Part shown: positions 9,528 through 19,360 of the stretch, in pieces
Position numbering within the stretch: position 1 is the first letter of the stretch
Layout: the number at the start of each line of letters is the position of its first letter
DNA from: Methanoculleus bourgensis MS2
Lineage (GTDB): Archaea; Halobacteriota; Methanomicrobia; Methanomicrobiales; Methanoculleaceae
Direction: 5' to 3'
NCBI RefSeq assembly: GCF_000304355.2
Contig: NC_018227.2
Span: forward strand, 2,542,001-2,606,000
DNA length: 64,000 bases
The notes under the pieces: model-generated
Database searches by the model: none
Told to the model about the DNA's origin: nothing
Seen by the model: only the letters and a program-made list of their open reading frames with translations
Program-made: the position numbers and the translations under genes

Positions 9528-10716
9528 GCGAATTCCCCCATATCCCTGACTGGCTGAGGCAATCGAGCACTTCAGACGTCATGAAGAGATCAGGAAAGTT
9601 CTTCGACGGCTCCACAGTCGACGACCGTATCCTGAGCAACCGGCAGAGCGCCTTAAACGACCGTGTCTCAGCGGTCTCGCTATACCGCCTGCGGGCGACC
9701 TGCCGGTAGACTGCGTAGCCGAACCGGAACGCCCGGTGCCGTACCGGGTACTCCCCGATCGACGCCACCTTCGCTGCTGCAACGACCGACGGGGGCAGGC
9801 TGCTCCAGGAACTCGGTTCCCACCTGAGCGCAAGACCTTCCCGGACGGTCTCCTCAAGCCGGTTGAGGCAGAGGCCGGCGTGCTCCCGGTAGTGGCCATT
9901 ATTCCGGGACGTGTAGATGAAGGAGGCGTGCGCGAACGCGTACGCCCCCGAGAGGTGGTAGGCGAAGGATAACCCGCTCCCCGACCAGTTGAACCGCCCG
10001 CACGGGCACAGGGCAGCCTCGAGCCACTGTGCACCCCTCGCGAGGCTTTCGTCGATCCGGTCCTCCCTGAGCACGTCGTTTGCCTTTGCAAGGTAGTACA
10101 TGGTCACCCCCTGGTAGTGCACGCAGGGAAGGTCGAAGACGTAGGGATAGGTCCCCTTATCGATGGCATAGGGATAGACCCCGTCGTCCCGCTGGTGGCG
10201 GACGACGTTCTCCGCCGCCCGCATGGCAGCCGCACGGGCATCCCGGTCATCATACCGCTCCGCGTACCGCGCAAGGAACGCCCCACAGGAGGCATCGACG
10301 TTTAAGTGGTCGGCGGTATACTGCGCTGACTTCAGGAAGTAGCCCGGGCGCTTCTCGGCCGCGAGGACATGGTCCCGGGCCTTCACGAGCTCCTCCTCGT
10401 GGGGGTACCAGTCCGCCGCCTCCAGCAGAGCATCCCCGATAAAAGCAGTGATCAGGGCCGAAGGCTGGTTGTAGTTGACGTGGACCTCGTTCCAGGACCC
10501 TTCCGGGTTCTGGCATTCAACGACGTAGTTCAGGATCGGACCCACGAGCGGGTCGCCGCCCGCACGGAGCATCGCCTTGCAAATCTCGGCGTGCACCCGG
10601 TTGCGGACGATCCCGAAGACGGGGTCGCGGATGTATGCGGTCTCGCCGTCGACGACCGCCATCTCCCGGACCGCCCCGCTCATCCGGGTGACCAGTGACG
10701 TCACGCGCCCGTCCAT
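9508..10716 (-). CDS. Alpha/alpha-toroid protein of glycan cluster, unknown function
   Basis: A 402-residue soluble protein without a signal peptide. I recognise no named family. It contains repeated helix pairs with aromatic residues (QNPEGSWNEVHVNYNQPSALI, RHQRDDGVYPYAID, PCGRFNWSGSGLSFAYHLSGAYAF), as in six-hairpin glycosidases, polysaccharide lyases and terpene-cyclase-like toroids. Its place just before the bi-domain dehydrogenase, where other genomes carry heparinase II/III-type proteins, supports a role in glycan processing. That is inference. Its start overlaps the GT4 stop by 16 bases and its own stop overlaps the next start by 20, so the three are probably co-translated. Confidence 0.6.
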   Translation of the reverse strand: MDGRVTSLVTRMSGAVREMAVVDGETAYIRDPVFGIVRNRVHAEICKAMLRAGGDPLVGPILNYVVECQNPEGSWNEVHVNYNQPSALITAFIGDALLEAADWYPHEEELVKARDHVLAAEKRPGYFLKSAQYTADHLNVDASCGAFLARYAERYDDRDARAAAMRAAENVVRHQRDDGVYPYAIDKGTYPYVFDLPCVHYQGVTMYYLAKANDVLREDRIDESLARGAQWLEAALCPCGRFNWSGSGLSFAYHLSGAYAFAHASFIYTSRNNGHYREHAGLCLNRLEETVREGLALRWEPSSWSSLPPSVVAAAKVASIGEYPVRHRAFRFGYAVYRQVARRRYSETAETRSFKALCRLLRIRSSTVEPSKNFPDLFMTSEVLDCLSQSGIWGNSHETGIT

Positions 10717-11909
10717 GTTATCCTCTCGATCTGCTGCTTCAGTTTGAGGGCGATCGCCCTCCGGTCATAGTGCTCTGCGACGTACTCCCGCCCCCGGCGC
10801 CCCATCTCCTCCCTCCTCTCGGGGTCGTCCAGGAGCGAAGAGAGCGTCGCGGCGATCGCCTCCGGGGTGTTTTCGGCGATGACCCCGGCACCCGACTCTT
10901 TGGCGAGGTGGGCGATCTCGCCGTTCCCGCATCCGATGAACGGTATCCCGCACGCCATGTACTCGTATGCCTTGGTGGGAGCGGCATACTCGAGGGTCTC
11001 GAGTCGTTTCAGCGGCGCCACCCCCACAAGCGACTCAGAGAGCAGCCCCGGGATCTCCTCCCGGGGGAGGATGCCAGTAAATATGACCGAATCGGTCAGG
11101 TTCTCAGCCTTCACCAGCCGCTCGAGGTGCTCTCTCGTGTCGCCGTCGCCTACGATGAGGAGCTTCAGGTTGTAGGTGCCGTTCATCGACTTGACGGCGA
11201 GCGCTACCTTATCGAGGTCCTGTGCGTGCCCGACGTTACCGGCGTATATAATCTGCTGCTTCTTCCCGCTGTTTGTGGGGCGGAAGAAGTCGGTGTTGAC
11301 ACCGTTTGGCATCAACTCCATGGGAGCCGTGACCCTGTAGCGTGACAGGATCCTCCGCCCGAGTTCTTTGGTCGTGACACCCACGAGGTCAGCCCGGGCG
11401 AGGCACATTCCCTCAAACTTCCGGCTCACCTTCTCTTGGATGCTCCCCTCCCGGAGGAATCCAAGACTTATAGACGCATCGATCCAGAGGTCGCGGATAT
11501 CGAGGATCCACTTCACCCGGGTTGTCCGCCGGAGCACGTAGCCCGGGATCCCGGTGAAGAGAGGGGGTGCCGACGTGATGACCACATCAAACCGGTTCCG
11601 GGGGGAGCAAAGCCAGAGAAGAACGTGGAGCGGGAAGATGAGATAGTAGGCCATCCTGCTTGCGAACCCCGGGTCACCGGAGCCGGGCTGCCAGGTCCAG
11701 AGGCGTACAACCCGGACTCCATCGATCTCCCCTTCCCGGACCCGCCTCCAGGTACGCGGGAACGACCCCGTGGGGAACGTGGGGTGAGGTGCAAGCACAG
11801 TCACGTCGATACCCAGTCTTGCAAGATGCACAGCGGTATCGTAGATACGCGATGCGTTCCCGGACTTCTCAGGTGGAAAGTGTTGTGATACGATGCATAC
11901 CCGTTTCAT
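10701..11909 (-). CDS. Glycosyltransferase family 4
   Basis: A 402-residue GT-B glycosyltransferase, WcaI-like. The N-terminal domain begins VCIVSQHFPPEKSGNA and includes the region ITSAPPLFTG; the C-terminal sugar-nucleotide site is EYMACGIPFIGCGNGEIA. The ATG at 11909 (MKRVCIV) is chosen over the longer frame from 11939 because the extra residues are not conserved-looking and cover a hairpin at 11931-11947. It probably adds one sugar to a lipid-linked surface glycan in the cytoplasm. It is separated from wecC by about 400 bases, yet shares its strand and apparent pathway. Confidence 0.85.
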   Translation of the reverse strand: MKRVCIVSQHFPPEKSGNASRIYDTAVHLARLGIDVTVLAPHPTFPTGSFPRTWRRVREGEIDGVRVVRLWTWQPGSGDPGFASRMAYYLIFPLHVLLWLCSPRNRFDVVITSAPPLFTGIPGYVLRRTTRVKWILDIRDLWIDASISLGFLREGSIQEKVSRKFEGMCLARADLVGVTTKELGRRILSRYRVTAPMELMPNGVNTDFFRPTNSGKKQQIIYAGNVGHAQDLDKVALAVKSMNGTYNLKLLIVGDGDTREHLERLVKAENLTDSVIFTGILPREEIPGLLSESLVGVAPLKRLETLEYAAPTKAYEYMACGIPFIGCGNGEIAHLAKESGAGVIAENTPEAIAATLSSLLDDPERREEMGRRGREYVAEHYDRRAIALKLKQQIERITWTGA

Positions 11910-12315
11910 CTCGAATGGGCAAGGAGACCCCCCACGCAAGCGTGGGGAGGAATTGCCCCCTCAGTAATGTTTTCGTATTCTGAAGTCGATACCCCGGTTA
12001 TTAGCGCACTGACGCCGACTCCTGAAGAGGAGTTTTCAACCACACGACCACTTGCGTATGATGTGCGCTGTCGGGTGAGGAGCAAGTAGCCGGTGATTCC
12101 GTGGGTCCACGGATAATCGGTAGGGGCCGCGTCAACCGGCCTGCACGAATAAGGCTGGCTAGAGCAACCTTCGTGCGAATTAAATTGCATCGTTGTGGTC
12201 TCCATGAGATCCTCGCTGGAAGCCCCCTCCGTTAGGGGGGTAGTTGACGTAACTCCTCGTATTGCCAAGATGCGGTTCACGCAAAGACGGTCCTCTCTCA
12301 AACCCGTGCACAGGG
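11910..12315 (-). mobile_element. Possible decayed IS200/IS605-type remnant between wecC and GT4
   Basis: A 400-base interruption of the operon. Read on the minus strand, it ends with GGCAATTCCTCCCCACGC, then a GCGTGGGG arm and TTGCC, which resembles the right-end hairpin of IS605/IS1341 (TnpB-only) elements. A second hairpin, CCCCCT-CCGTT-AGGGGG, lies at 12223-12239. I find no TnpB catalytic or zinc-finger motif, so any transposase has been lost. A weak open frame (11906-12301) has no recognisable domain. The assignment rests on memory of such element ends and is tentative. Confidence 0.35.
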
Positions 12316-13689
12316 TTAGAGAAACCTCTCCCGCCCGTCAGGGGAGAGCAGGGGGACAGACGGCGGCGATGACGCTGTGATGGGCCGGGTCGCGTCTGTG
12401 GAATACAGGCCTGCCGGAGGGATACCTTCGTCCAGGGGCACCGGATGCACCAGCGAACCATCGCCCAGAACACGGACAGCAAAACCCTGGCTGGTCCACT
12501 GTTCATGGTCGAGGATGTTCCGGGCATCTATGACAAACTTCGTTCTCATCCGGAGCCCCGCCGGTTCGATCCCGCGGAAGCAGTCGTGGTCGGCGAGTAT
12601 GACGATACAGTTGCTCCCCGCTGCCGCATCAGCCATCTCCATGAGGGGGTGCGGGAACTCCCTCACGTAGGGGTCGTGGCACCTGATGGCATACCCTTCG
12701 TTCTCGGCGAGCTGGATGAACTTAAACGCCGGGCTCTCCCGGGTATCACCGACGTTGCCCTTGTAGGCAACACCGAAGATGCTGATAACCGGGTCCTTGA
12801 TGCCGGTGAGCAGGTCACGGGTGATGTGCAGCACATAATTTGGCATGGAATCATTGACCTCCCGCGCCGTGGAAACCATCCTGCACCGTGTCGAGTTCTC
12901 GGTCAGAAACCAGGGGTCGATGGCGATGCAGTGTCCCCCGACTCCCGGGCCCGGATTGAGGATCGAGACCCGGGGATGCTTGTTTGCAAGGCTGATGGCC
13001 TCCCAGACGTTGACACCGCACTCATCCGCGAGCTTTGCAAACTCGTTCGCGAGCGCGATATTCACGTCGCGGCAGGTGTTCTCCATCAACTTGACAAACT
13101 CAGCCGTCCGGGTGTCGGTCTGGTAGATCTCCCCGCAGACGAAGGTCTGATAGAGTGAGGTCGCCTGATCAGTGGAGTCCCGGTCGTACCCGCCGATGAT
13201 GCGGCTGTTGCAGACCATCTCTTTTAAGGTCCGCCCGGGGATTGCCCGTTCAGGGCAATGTGCGTATAAGAAATCCCTGATGGTAACGCCGCTCTTCTCG
13301 AGCCTTGGAATGACAACACGCTCACTCGTTCCGGGGGGGACGGTTGATTCGAGGATGACCAGGTTCCCCTCCCGGAGATGAGCAGCGATCGTGTCGGCCG
13401 CTCGTTTGACGTATGAGAGGTCCGAGACCTTTGTTGCCGGGTCCAGGGGCGTCGGCACGGCTATCAGGAAGACATCCGCGGCCCCGGGTTCTCTCTCTGC
13501 AACAAACCGGTCTTTTGCCTGCTGATAAAGGTCCTCGATACCGGGCTCCTTGAAGGGGAGTTTTCCATGATTCAGACAATCTACCACACTCTGTTTTACA
13601 TCGACGCCCACAACATCCGAGCCGTGAGCGGCAAGCAGCAATGCGGTCGGTAACCCAATGTATCCTAATCCCAGTACACAGATCTTCAT
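12316..13689 (-). CDS. wecC: UDP-N-acetyl-D-mannosamine dehydrogenase
   Basis: A 457-residue NAD-dependent UDP-sugar dehydrogenase oxidising UDP-ManNAc to UDP-ManNAcA. The N-terminal Rossmann motif is LGLGYIGLPTALLLA; the catalytic Cys lies in GPGVGGHCIAIDPWF, a spelling typical of the WecC branch; STVPPGTSE and VAYKGNVGDTRESP are family blocks. The product is a common building block of archaeal surface glycans. Its start is 23 bases from the wecB stop, so the pair should be one operon and work in sequence. Confidence 0.93.
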   Translation of the reverse strand: MKICVLGLGYIGLPTALLLAAHGSDVVGVDVKQSVVDCLNHGKLPFKEPGIEDLYQQAKDRFVAEREPGAADVFLIAVPTPLDPATKVSDLSYVKRAADTIAAHLREGNLVILESTVPPGTSERVVIPRLEKSGVTIRDFLYAHCPERAIPGRTLKEMVCNSRIIGGYDRDSTDQATSLYQTFVCGEIYQTDTRTAEFVKLMENTCRDVNIALANEFAKLADECGVNVWEAISLANKHPRVSILNPGPGVGGHCIAIDPWFLTENSTRCRMVSTAREVNDSMPNYVLHITRDLLTGIKDPVISIFGVAYKGNVGDTRESPAFKFIQLAENEGYAIRCHDPYVREFPHPLMEMADAAAGSNCIVILADHDCFRGIEPAGLRMRTKFVIDARNILDHEQWTSQGFAVRVLGDGSLVHPVPLDEGIPPAGLYSTDATRPITASSPPSVPLLSPDGRERFL

Positions 13690-13712
13690 GCGAATCTTCC
13701 TTTCCTCTGCAG

Positions 13713-14792
13713 TTATTGGGACCGTGCGGCAGCACAGACCATCACGATCATTTTTCCGGCGATTCCATCCCCATACGGGTTTCTCCAGGCGCGTTTCCAG
13801 GCGGTTGCGGAGCGGACTCCTTCAAGGATCTTCTTTGCATCGGCGCCGACCAGGATGTTCGATCCGACGTCAAGCGTCTCGGGCCGCTCCGTATCGTAAC
13901 GCATCGTGGCGCACGGGACACCGAGAACACAGGTCTCTTCCTGAACACCGCCGGAATCGGTCAAGACGAGTTTCGCCTGCGACTCCAGCTGCAGGAACTC
14001 TAAGAACCCGAAGGGTTTGGTGAGGTTTAGTCCGTCGACCCCGAACCCCATCTCCTTGATCCGCTTCTCGGTCCTCGGGTGGACCGGGAAGACGACCGGC
14101 AGGGAGAACTCCTTCTGCACCCCCTCGAGCCCTTTCAGGATCTCCTTGAGGCGTGCCCGGTTGTCCACGTTCTCCTGTCGGTGGGCGGTAACGAGGAAGT
14201 ACTTACGGGGCTCGAGGTCGAGGTCTTTGAGGATGTTAGCCTTTTTCTTTGCGATGTCAAGGTTCTGGTACACCGCATCGACGACGGTGTTGCCGGTCAC
14301 ACAGATCTTGGTGTCATCGATGCCCTCCGCAAGGAGATTCTCCCGGGCGCTCTCTGTCGGAGCAAAGAGGTAATCTGAGATATGGTCGGTGACAACCCGG
14401 TTGATCTCCTCCGGCATCTGGCGGTTGAAACTCCGGAGACCTGCCTCGATGTGGCCTACCCGCATATGAAGTTTCGATGCCGCGAGAGCCCCGGCCATGA
14501 CGGTGTTCGTGTCCCCCTGCACCAGGACGATCTCGGGGGACTCCTTTGCCAGAATTTCCTCGACGCCGGTCATGATCTTCGCAGTCTGGCCCGCATGGGT
14601 TCCGGAACCCACGTCGAGGTTGTAATCAGGGTCAGGTAGTTCAAGCTCCTCAAAGAAGAGCCGGTCCATCTCGTAGGAGTAGTGCTGTCCGGTGTGGAGT
14701 ATGAAGTAGTCAAGACCTCTTTGCTCGCACTCCCTGATAACCGGAGACATCTTGATGATTTCGGGCCGTGTGCCGAGTAGTATGCCGATCAT
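13713..14792 (-). CDS. wecB: UDP-N-acetylglucosamine 2-epimerase (non-hydrolysing)
   Basis: A 359-residue epimerase that interconverts UDP-GlcNAc and UDP-ManNAc, supplying WecC. Family marks are GTRPEIIKMSPVI at the N-terminus, VQGDTNTVMAGALAA, GHIEAGLRSF and the C-terminal DSGGVQEETCVLG. The start is set at the ATG at 14792 (MIGILLGTRPEI); the longer frame from 14846 adds 18 residues with no family match. It lies 34 bases after the GT2 gene in the same operon. Confidence 0.93.
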   Translation of the reverse strand: MIGILLGTRPEIIKMSPVIRECEQRGLDYFILHTGQHYSYEMDRLFFEELELPDPDYNLDVGSGTHAGQTAKIMTGVEEILAKESPEIVLVQGDTNTVMAGALAASKLHMRVGHIEAGLRSFNRQMPEEINRVVTDHISDYLFAPTESARENLLAEGIDDTKICVTGNTVVDAVYQNLDIAKKKANILKDLDLEPRKYFLVTAHRQENVDNRARLKEILKGLEGVQKEFSLPVVFPVHPRTEKRIKEMGFGVDGLNLTKPFGFLEFLQLESQAKLVLTDSGGVQEETCVLGVPCATMRYDTERPETLDVGSNILVGADAKKILEGVRSATAWKRAWRNPYGDGIAGKMIVMVCAAARSQ

Positions 14793-14826
14793 TCTGCACC
14801 CCTTCGCTGCATCGTAACCCTCCTTC

Positions 14827-15981
14827 TCACTCCCGCAATCTTGCAATGAGAGCGAGCACCAGGCCCACTATGAGAGCGACGGTCCCGGGGATCAGGAGGA
14901 GCGATGCAAGCATGCCCTGCCCGATCGAGAAAAGGCCGGTTTCATTGAATCCCTGGAGAAACAGGAGCAGAAGATACACACCTGCGAGCATCGTGGCAAG
15001 CCCGGGCAGACCTATGTGCAGGAGGGGTTTCCTCTCCACTGTGAGCCAGAGTATTGATCCGAGCACCTCTATTCCATGGGATACGGGGTTCATCGTGGAC
15101 GTATCAAAATCACCATATTTACAGTTGATTGGAGTCTCCCCGATGCGCAGGCGCTCCTCCTGCGCGACCCTGAGCATCTCCGATTCGATCGAGAAATCAT
15201 CTTTTTTCAGTGTATGAAACATCGATTCTATGGTCTTCCTGCTCAGCGCCCGGAACCCGCACTGCGAGTCGGTGATCGAATTGCCGTTGCTGGAGACAAG
15301 ATCGAGCACCGCCCGGCCAAACCTCCGGTATGCGGGCATCTGGTCGAAGGTCCGGAACCCGATGACGAGGTCGGCGGTACCGGAGAGGATTGGCTCAACG
15401 AGGGCGGGTATCTCATCGGGGTTGTGCTGGCCGTCTCCGTCCATAAAGACCAGGCAGTCATAGTCGTGCTCGACTGCATACCGAAGTGCATTCTTTATCC
15501 CCCTTCCTTTTCCCATCTGGGCTCCGTGCGAGATCACGGTCGCTCCGGCATCCCGGGCGACCTTCACGGTATTGTCTGTACACCCGTCATCTATTACGAG
15601 AACCTCGTCGACGTGCAACCGGGCCATCAGGACAACCGAACCGATTGCAACCTCTTCGTTGAAACAGGGAATCGCTGCAAGTGTTCTCTTGTTACCCAAC
15701 CGGCGGGACCGGATGGAGGCAGGTTCAGCGGTCTCGTTCACCACCCGCCGGTATCCGGCCGCCGTCGGCGCCCGCAGAGGGTTGATCTGCTCCTGGACCT
15801 CACACCGGAGAGTGGGAACATGTATCCGGGTTTCCTGATCGAGTTTCCAGGATACGCGTCGTTCGATCCATCTGTCTGTCTCTGCATCTATGCACTGTGG
15901 CAATGGCACAGCTGTTTCTCCGGCGAACCATTCTTCCTGATGAGCGGATGGTCTCGCCAGAACCGGATCCTTGTCGTACAT
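14827..15981 (-). CDS. Glycosyltransferase family 2, DPM1/DPG-like, membrane-anchored
   Basis: A 384-residue protein. Residues about 100-310 form a GT-A domain: AAIPCFNEEVAIGS, LVIDDGCTDNT, and the DXD-type site FMDGDGQHNPDE. Two C-terminal membrane segments follow (about 315-337 and 350-380). This layout fits polyprenol-phosphate sugar synthases, which load dolichol phosphate for surface glycan assembly. The N-terminal 100 residues match nothing I know. The first ATG has a purine-rich GGGGGAAAG before it, but an in-frame GTG nearer residue 80 is possible. It is the first gene of the glycan operon. Confidence 0.8.
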   Translation of the reverse strand: MYDKDPVLARPSAHQEEWFAGETAVPLPQCIDAETDRWIERRVSWKLDQETRIHVPTLRCEVQEQINPLRAPTAAGYRRVVNETAEPASIRSRRLGNKRTLAAIPCFNEEVAIGSVVLMARLHVDEVLVIDDGCTDNTVKVARDAGATVISHGAQMGKGRGIKNALRYAVEHDYDCLVFMDGDGQHNPDEIPALVEPILSGTADLVIGFRTFDQMPAYRRFGRAVLDLVSSNGNSITDSQCGFRALSRKTIESMFHTLKKDDFSIESEMLRVAQEERLRIGETPINCKYGDFDTSTMNPVSHGIEVLGSILWLTVERKPLLHIGLPGLATMLAGVYLLLLFLQGFNETGLFSIGQGMLASLLLIPGTVALIVGLVLALIARLRE

Positions 15982-16423
15982 CCACTTTCCCCCTTGACGT
16001 ACTGAAACGGGACTGTGCCGGGATATATTAATATGTTATTATTAACTATAAATGATTGACAAAGTATATTTATTAATTAAAGTTGGTTGATGACAGGCCC
16101 CTTATCTCTCTCCTGGGGTAGTTATTTGTTTCGAGCAAGGAGGGGAAGCCCGATATCGTATATTGACCAATGGTGGGGGGCTCGGGCACTCTGATTCACA
16201 GGATGCCTGTATTTATTGCATATCTCAAACCATAACGCTTAATTTAGGTTATCCTGGATGAAGGGCCTAAAATTTGATTTCGCCTGCCGCACCTTCTCTG
16301 GAAGATCAAACGTCTCTCACTGAATTCTTTAAAAATACCGATAACGAAAAGAATCTGCTTCCCGATCACACCCGCCCCCTATTGCCCGATCAGTTAATAT
16401 TATATATTATTCTGTAGCCCGGA
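15982..16423. promoter_or_regulatory. AT-rich promoter region upstream of glycan operon
   Basis: A 440-base gap with a strongly AT-rich block at about 16025-16085 holding several TATA-like words on both strands (TATATTAATAT, AGTATATTTATTAA). Read on the minus strand, these are the likely promoter of the GT2-wecBC-GT4 operon, with a leader near 80-100 bases. The rest, to the truA stop, shows no gene. Confidence 0.5.
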
Positions 16424-17230
16424 TCAGTCGTGCAACTCCTCCTCTGGTGCAAGGAGTGCTGATACCTCAGCCATAAGGGTATAGTAGCGGTGGCGTCGGT
16501 CGGCACGGTACCGGCGGCTCTTCTCGTCGATCGGGAGCGGCGTAAAAGGAATCCCGTAGCTGATATCCCAGAGCACAAGCCCCTCTGGTGGGGCCGCAGG
16601 AAGCCTCCGTCCAGGGGGCTCGGCAAGGAGCCGGGCGATGTCCCCAACGTCGGCCTCGCCTCTCCCCACCCGCTCGAGCGCGGTTGCCATGCCCCTGACC
16701 ATATTCCAGAGAAAACTCACCCCGGTCACCTCAAAGACGGCGAACGGCCCGTTCTCAAAGACCCGTGCGCTGAGCACATTCCGTTCGGGGTCCCGGCCAC
16801 CGGCGCGGGCGAACGCCGAGAAGTCGTGTCGCCCGACAAACTCCCCTGCTGCCTCATGCATGAGAGCGACGTTGCCCGGGACCGGGAAGAAGAAGTAGCG
16901 GTAGGTCCGTGACATGGCACTGTATCGCGGGTGGAACCTGTCCGGCACCCCTGCCCATGCCGTACACCAGATATCCTCTGGAAGCACCCGGTTCAGTGAC
17001 CGGATCGCCCGGTCCGGTTTTTCGGTAAAAAACGAGCAGACCTGGCACCTGGCATGCACTCCACGGTCGGTGCGGCCGGCCGTGACAAATCCTGCCTCCC
17101 GCCAGTCTTCGAAGAGGCCCAGGCGTCTGCAGGCCGCGATGAACTCCCCCTCCACGGTGCGAAGCCCAGGCTGCATCTGTGAGCCGAAGAAACGGTCCCC
17201 GAAGTACGAGAAGCGAATTGCCAGTTTCAT
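16424..17230 (-). CDS. truA: tRNA pseudouridine(38-40) synthase TruA
   Basis: A 268-residue TruA-family enzyme isomerising uridines 38-40 in the tRNA anticodon arm. The N-terminus ([25 protein letters not shown]) and the catalytic Asp in [10 protein letters not shown] (about residue 53) are typical, as are [14 protein letters not shown] and FLWNMVRGM. Length matches the family. Its start overlaps the stop of the PHP gene by 4 bases (ATGA), so the two are co-translated. Confidence 0.93.
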   Translation of the reverse strand: MKLAIRFSYFGDRFFGSQMQPGLRTVEGEFIAACRRLGLFEDWREAGFVTAGRTDRGVHARCQVCSFFTEKPDRAIRSLNRVLPEDIWCTAWAGVPDRFHPRYSAMSRTYRYFFFPVPGNVALMHEAAGEFVGRHDFSAFARAGGRDPERNVLSARVFENGPFAVFEVTGVSFLWNMVRGMATALERVGRGEADVGDIARLLAEPPGRRLPAAPPEGLVLWDISYGIPFTPLPIDEKSRRYRADRRHRYYTLMAEVSALLAPEEELHD

Positions 17231-17892
17231 CGGTCTACCGTTTGCCGTATCCGGCGGAGAGCGCCTTTGATGGACTGCCGGGTGTAGGTGTGCAGCGGGG
17301 TCATTCTCCCTCCGGCCATCGTCCGCCCTTCCCGGATCGCGGTGAGGATGGAGGCCACGTCCGGCTCTGCCGCAACGTACGTGACCCCGAACCCGACGTA
17401 ACGGGCGTTGTGAGCGTCGCTTCCTGCAACCCCGGGTTTCCTGTATCTCCGTGCGGCAACCGCGGCCTTCCGGTTCGCCGACCCGGTGATGTAGCGGCTG
17501 TTGAAGACTTCCACAGCATCCACGGCCCCGATGCTGGTCGCAAGTTTCCTCCCGACGCCGTGGCGCCAGCGGTGGTAGGGGTGCGGGAGGATCAGGAGGG
17601 CTCCCCGCGCCCGGGCCAGGGCGACGGTCTCGAGGAAGTCGCGGCCTGCCGGCAGGGGTTCCGTGACCCCGAGAGCGAGCAGGTGGCCCTGTCTCGTTGA
17701 TATCTCAGTGCCCGGGATCACGGTCACGGTGGTGTCGCACTGGAGGGCGTAGCGGGCGCCATCCACCGTATCGTGATCGGTGATCGCGACGGCGTCAAGG
17801 CCAATCGCCTCCGCCCTGCGCAGAACCTCCTCCACACTGCTCTCTCCGTCCCTGGAGAACCTGGTATGGATATGCAGATCGCACCGCAGCAT
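17227..17892 (-). CDS. PHP-domain phosphoesterase
   Basis: A 221-residue PHP protein, a metal-dependent phosphoesterase of the YciV/TrpH-like type. Metal ligands are visible in [26 protein letters not shown] and [10 protein letters not shown]. The start is the ATG at 17892 ([10 protein letters not shown]); the frame open from 17943 adds residues that overlap the divergent promoter. Substrate is unknown; family members degrade nucleotide phosphates or histidinol phosphate. It is coupled to truA by a 4-base overlap. Confidence 0.85.
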   Translation of the reverse strand: MLRCDLHIHTRFSRDGESSVEEVLRRAEAIGLDAVAITDHDTVDGARYALQCDTTVTVIPGTEISTRQGHLLALGVTEPLPAGRDFLETVALARARGALLILPHPYHRWRHGVGRKLATSIGAVDAVEVFNSRYITGSANRKAAVAARRYRKPGVAGSDAHNARYVGFGVTYVAAEPDVASILTAIREGRTMAGGRMTPLHTYTRQSIKGALRRIRQTVDR

Positions 17893-17935
17893 GAGATCAG
17901 AATATTTGTCATCCGCTGGATAATAATTGAGATGT

Positions 17936-19360
17936 ATGCGCATTCTCCTGCCGACCGGTTCGGCAACGGTCGGAATTGTGAAGGCGGCGGTTCGCCGGGC
18001 GAGCGACCGCTATGAGATAGATGTGGTGGTCACCGGCGATATAGCGTCGTTCCTCGCGCCCGGCGACCTCAAGCGGCTGCTTCGCGGCGGCGACTACGAT
18101 ATGGCAATCGTCTCCGGGATGTGCACCGCATCCTTCGCCGACGTCGAGCGCGAGACCGGTGTCCCGGTCTACCGGGGGCCGCGGCATGCGGCAGATCTCC
18201 CGCTGGTGCTCCCGGTTCTGGAACAGATCAGGCTCTCAAAGACCGTCCCCGCTGATGAATTCCTGGCAGATACGCGCCGCGAAGAGGCCTGCCGGCAGGT
18301 GGCGCTCCGGGAAGAGGGGGCGGACCCTGACTTCATCATCAGGGGCGTAAAGATTGGCGGAGGAGCGCGGATGAAGGTGCTTGCCGAGATCATGGACGCG
18401 CACAGGCGTGACGACCTGGAGGGTGAGGTCAGGCGTTTCTTTGCCGACGGGGCCGATATCGTGGACCTGGGGTTTGGCTTCGATGCGACGCCTGAGGATG
18501 TGGAGCGGTGTTTTTCGGCGCTTGAGGGTATCGAGGGGCCCCTGGCGGTCGATACGCAGGATCCTCTCCTCATCGCGGCGGCGCTCTTCCGTGCCGACCT
18601 GGTGCTCTCCCTGCACGAGGGGAATATCCCTGTCGTGGGCGAGGCGGTGGCTGATGCCGGGGCGGCCGCGGTCGTGGTGCCGCGCGAGCAGACGCTTTCT
18701 GAGAACCTTGCGGCGGCAGAGGAGGCAGGGATCTGCTGTCTCATCGCTGACCCCCTCCTCCAACCGGTGGGGTCCGGGCTCACCGGTTCGCTCCGGGGGT
18801 TTTTGGGGGTTTCCTATCCGCTCTTCTTTGGGGCCGGGAACGTCGTGGAACTCCTGGACGCCGACTCTCCGGGGGCGAACGCGCTGCTTGCGGGGATGGC
18901 GCACGAGGTCGGTGCCGCCGTCATCTTCACGAGCGAGCACAGCGACAAGACCACGGGATCGGTGGCTGAGATGCGGCGGGCAACCGAGATGATGGCGTTG
19001 ATGACCGGCCGCCCGTACCCCAAGGACCTGGGGATCGACCTCCTGATTCTGAAAGAGAAGCGGCGGCGGCGGGAACCCCCGCTGGAGTACGAGCGCGTCA
19101 TGGAGGCGTGCCCCACGCCTGATGAGATCACCTACGACCCCCTCGGGTGCATCCGCATCGGTATCGAGGGGGATTTTGTCGTGGCGGTCCACCGGGGCCA
19201 CGCCGTGCGGGGGAAGCACTGGGAGGACGTCTTTTACACGCTTCTTGAGAACGGGAGCCTTTCGCGCCTCGACCACGCCGCCTACCTCGGCAAAGAACTC
19301 TTCAAGGCAGAACTCGCTATCAGGCTGAAGAGGAGCTTCGAGCAGGACGGGCCGTTCTGA
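17936..19360 (+). CDS. Dihydropteroate-synthase-like protein (TIGR00284 type)
   Basis: About 474 residues. The N-terminal 120 residues form the archaeal leader domain ([18 protein letters not shown]). A pterin-binding TIM barrel follows ([42 protein letters not shown]). The C-terminal domain ([22 protein letters not shown]) resembles DUF4346. Archaeal members are linked to tetrahydromethanopterin metabolism, but the reaction is uncertain. The ATG at 17936 begins MRILLPTG; a second ATG 9 bases earlier is possible. It is divergent from the PHP gene with 43 bases between starts. Confidence 0.8.
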   Translation: MRILLPTGSATVGIVKAAVRRASDRYEIDVVVTGDIASFLAPGDLKRLLRGGDYDMAIVSGMCTASFADVERETGVPVYRGPRHAADLPLVLPVLEQIRLSKTVPADEFLADTRREEACRQVALREEGADPDFIIRGVKIGGGARMKVLAEIMDAHRRDDLEGEVRRFFADGADIVDLGFGFDATPEDVERCFSALEGIEGPLAVDTQDPLLIAAALFRADLVLSLHEGNIPVVGEAVADAGAAAVVVPREQTLSENLAAAEEAGICCLIADPLLQPVGSGLTGSLRGFLGVSYPLFFGAGNVVELLDADSPGANALLAGMAHEVGAAVIFTSEHSDKTTGSVAEMRRATEMMALMTGRPYPKDLGIDLLILKEKRRRREPPLEYERVMEACPTPDEITYDPLGCIRIGIEGDFVVAVHRGHAVRGKHWEDVFYTLLENGSLSRLDHAAYLGKELFKAELAIRLKRSFEQDGPF

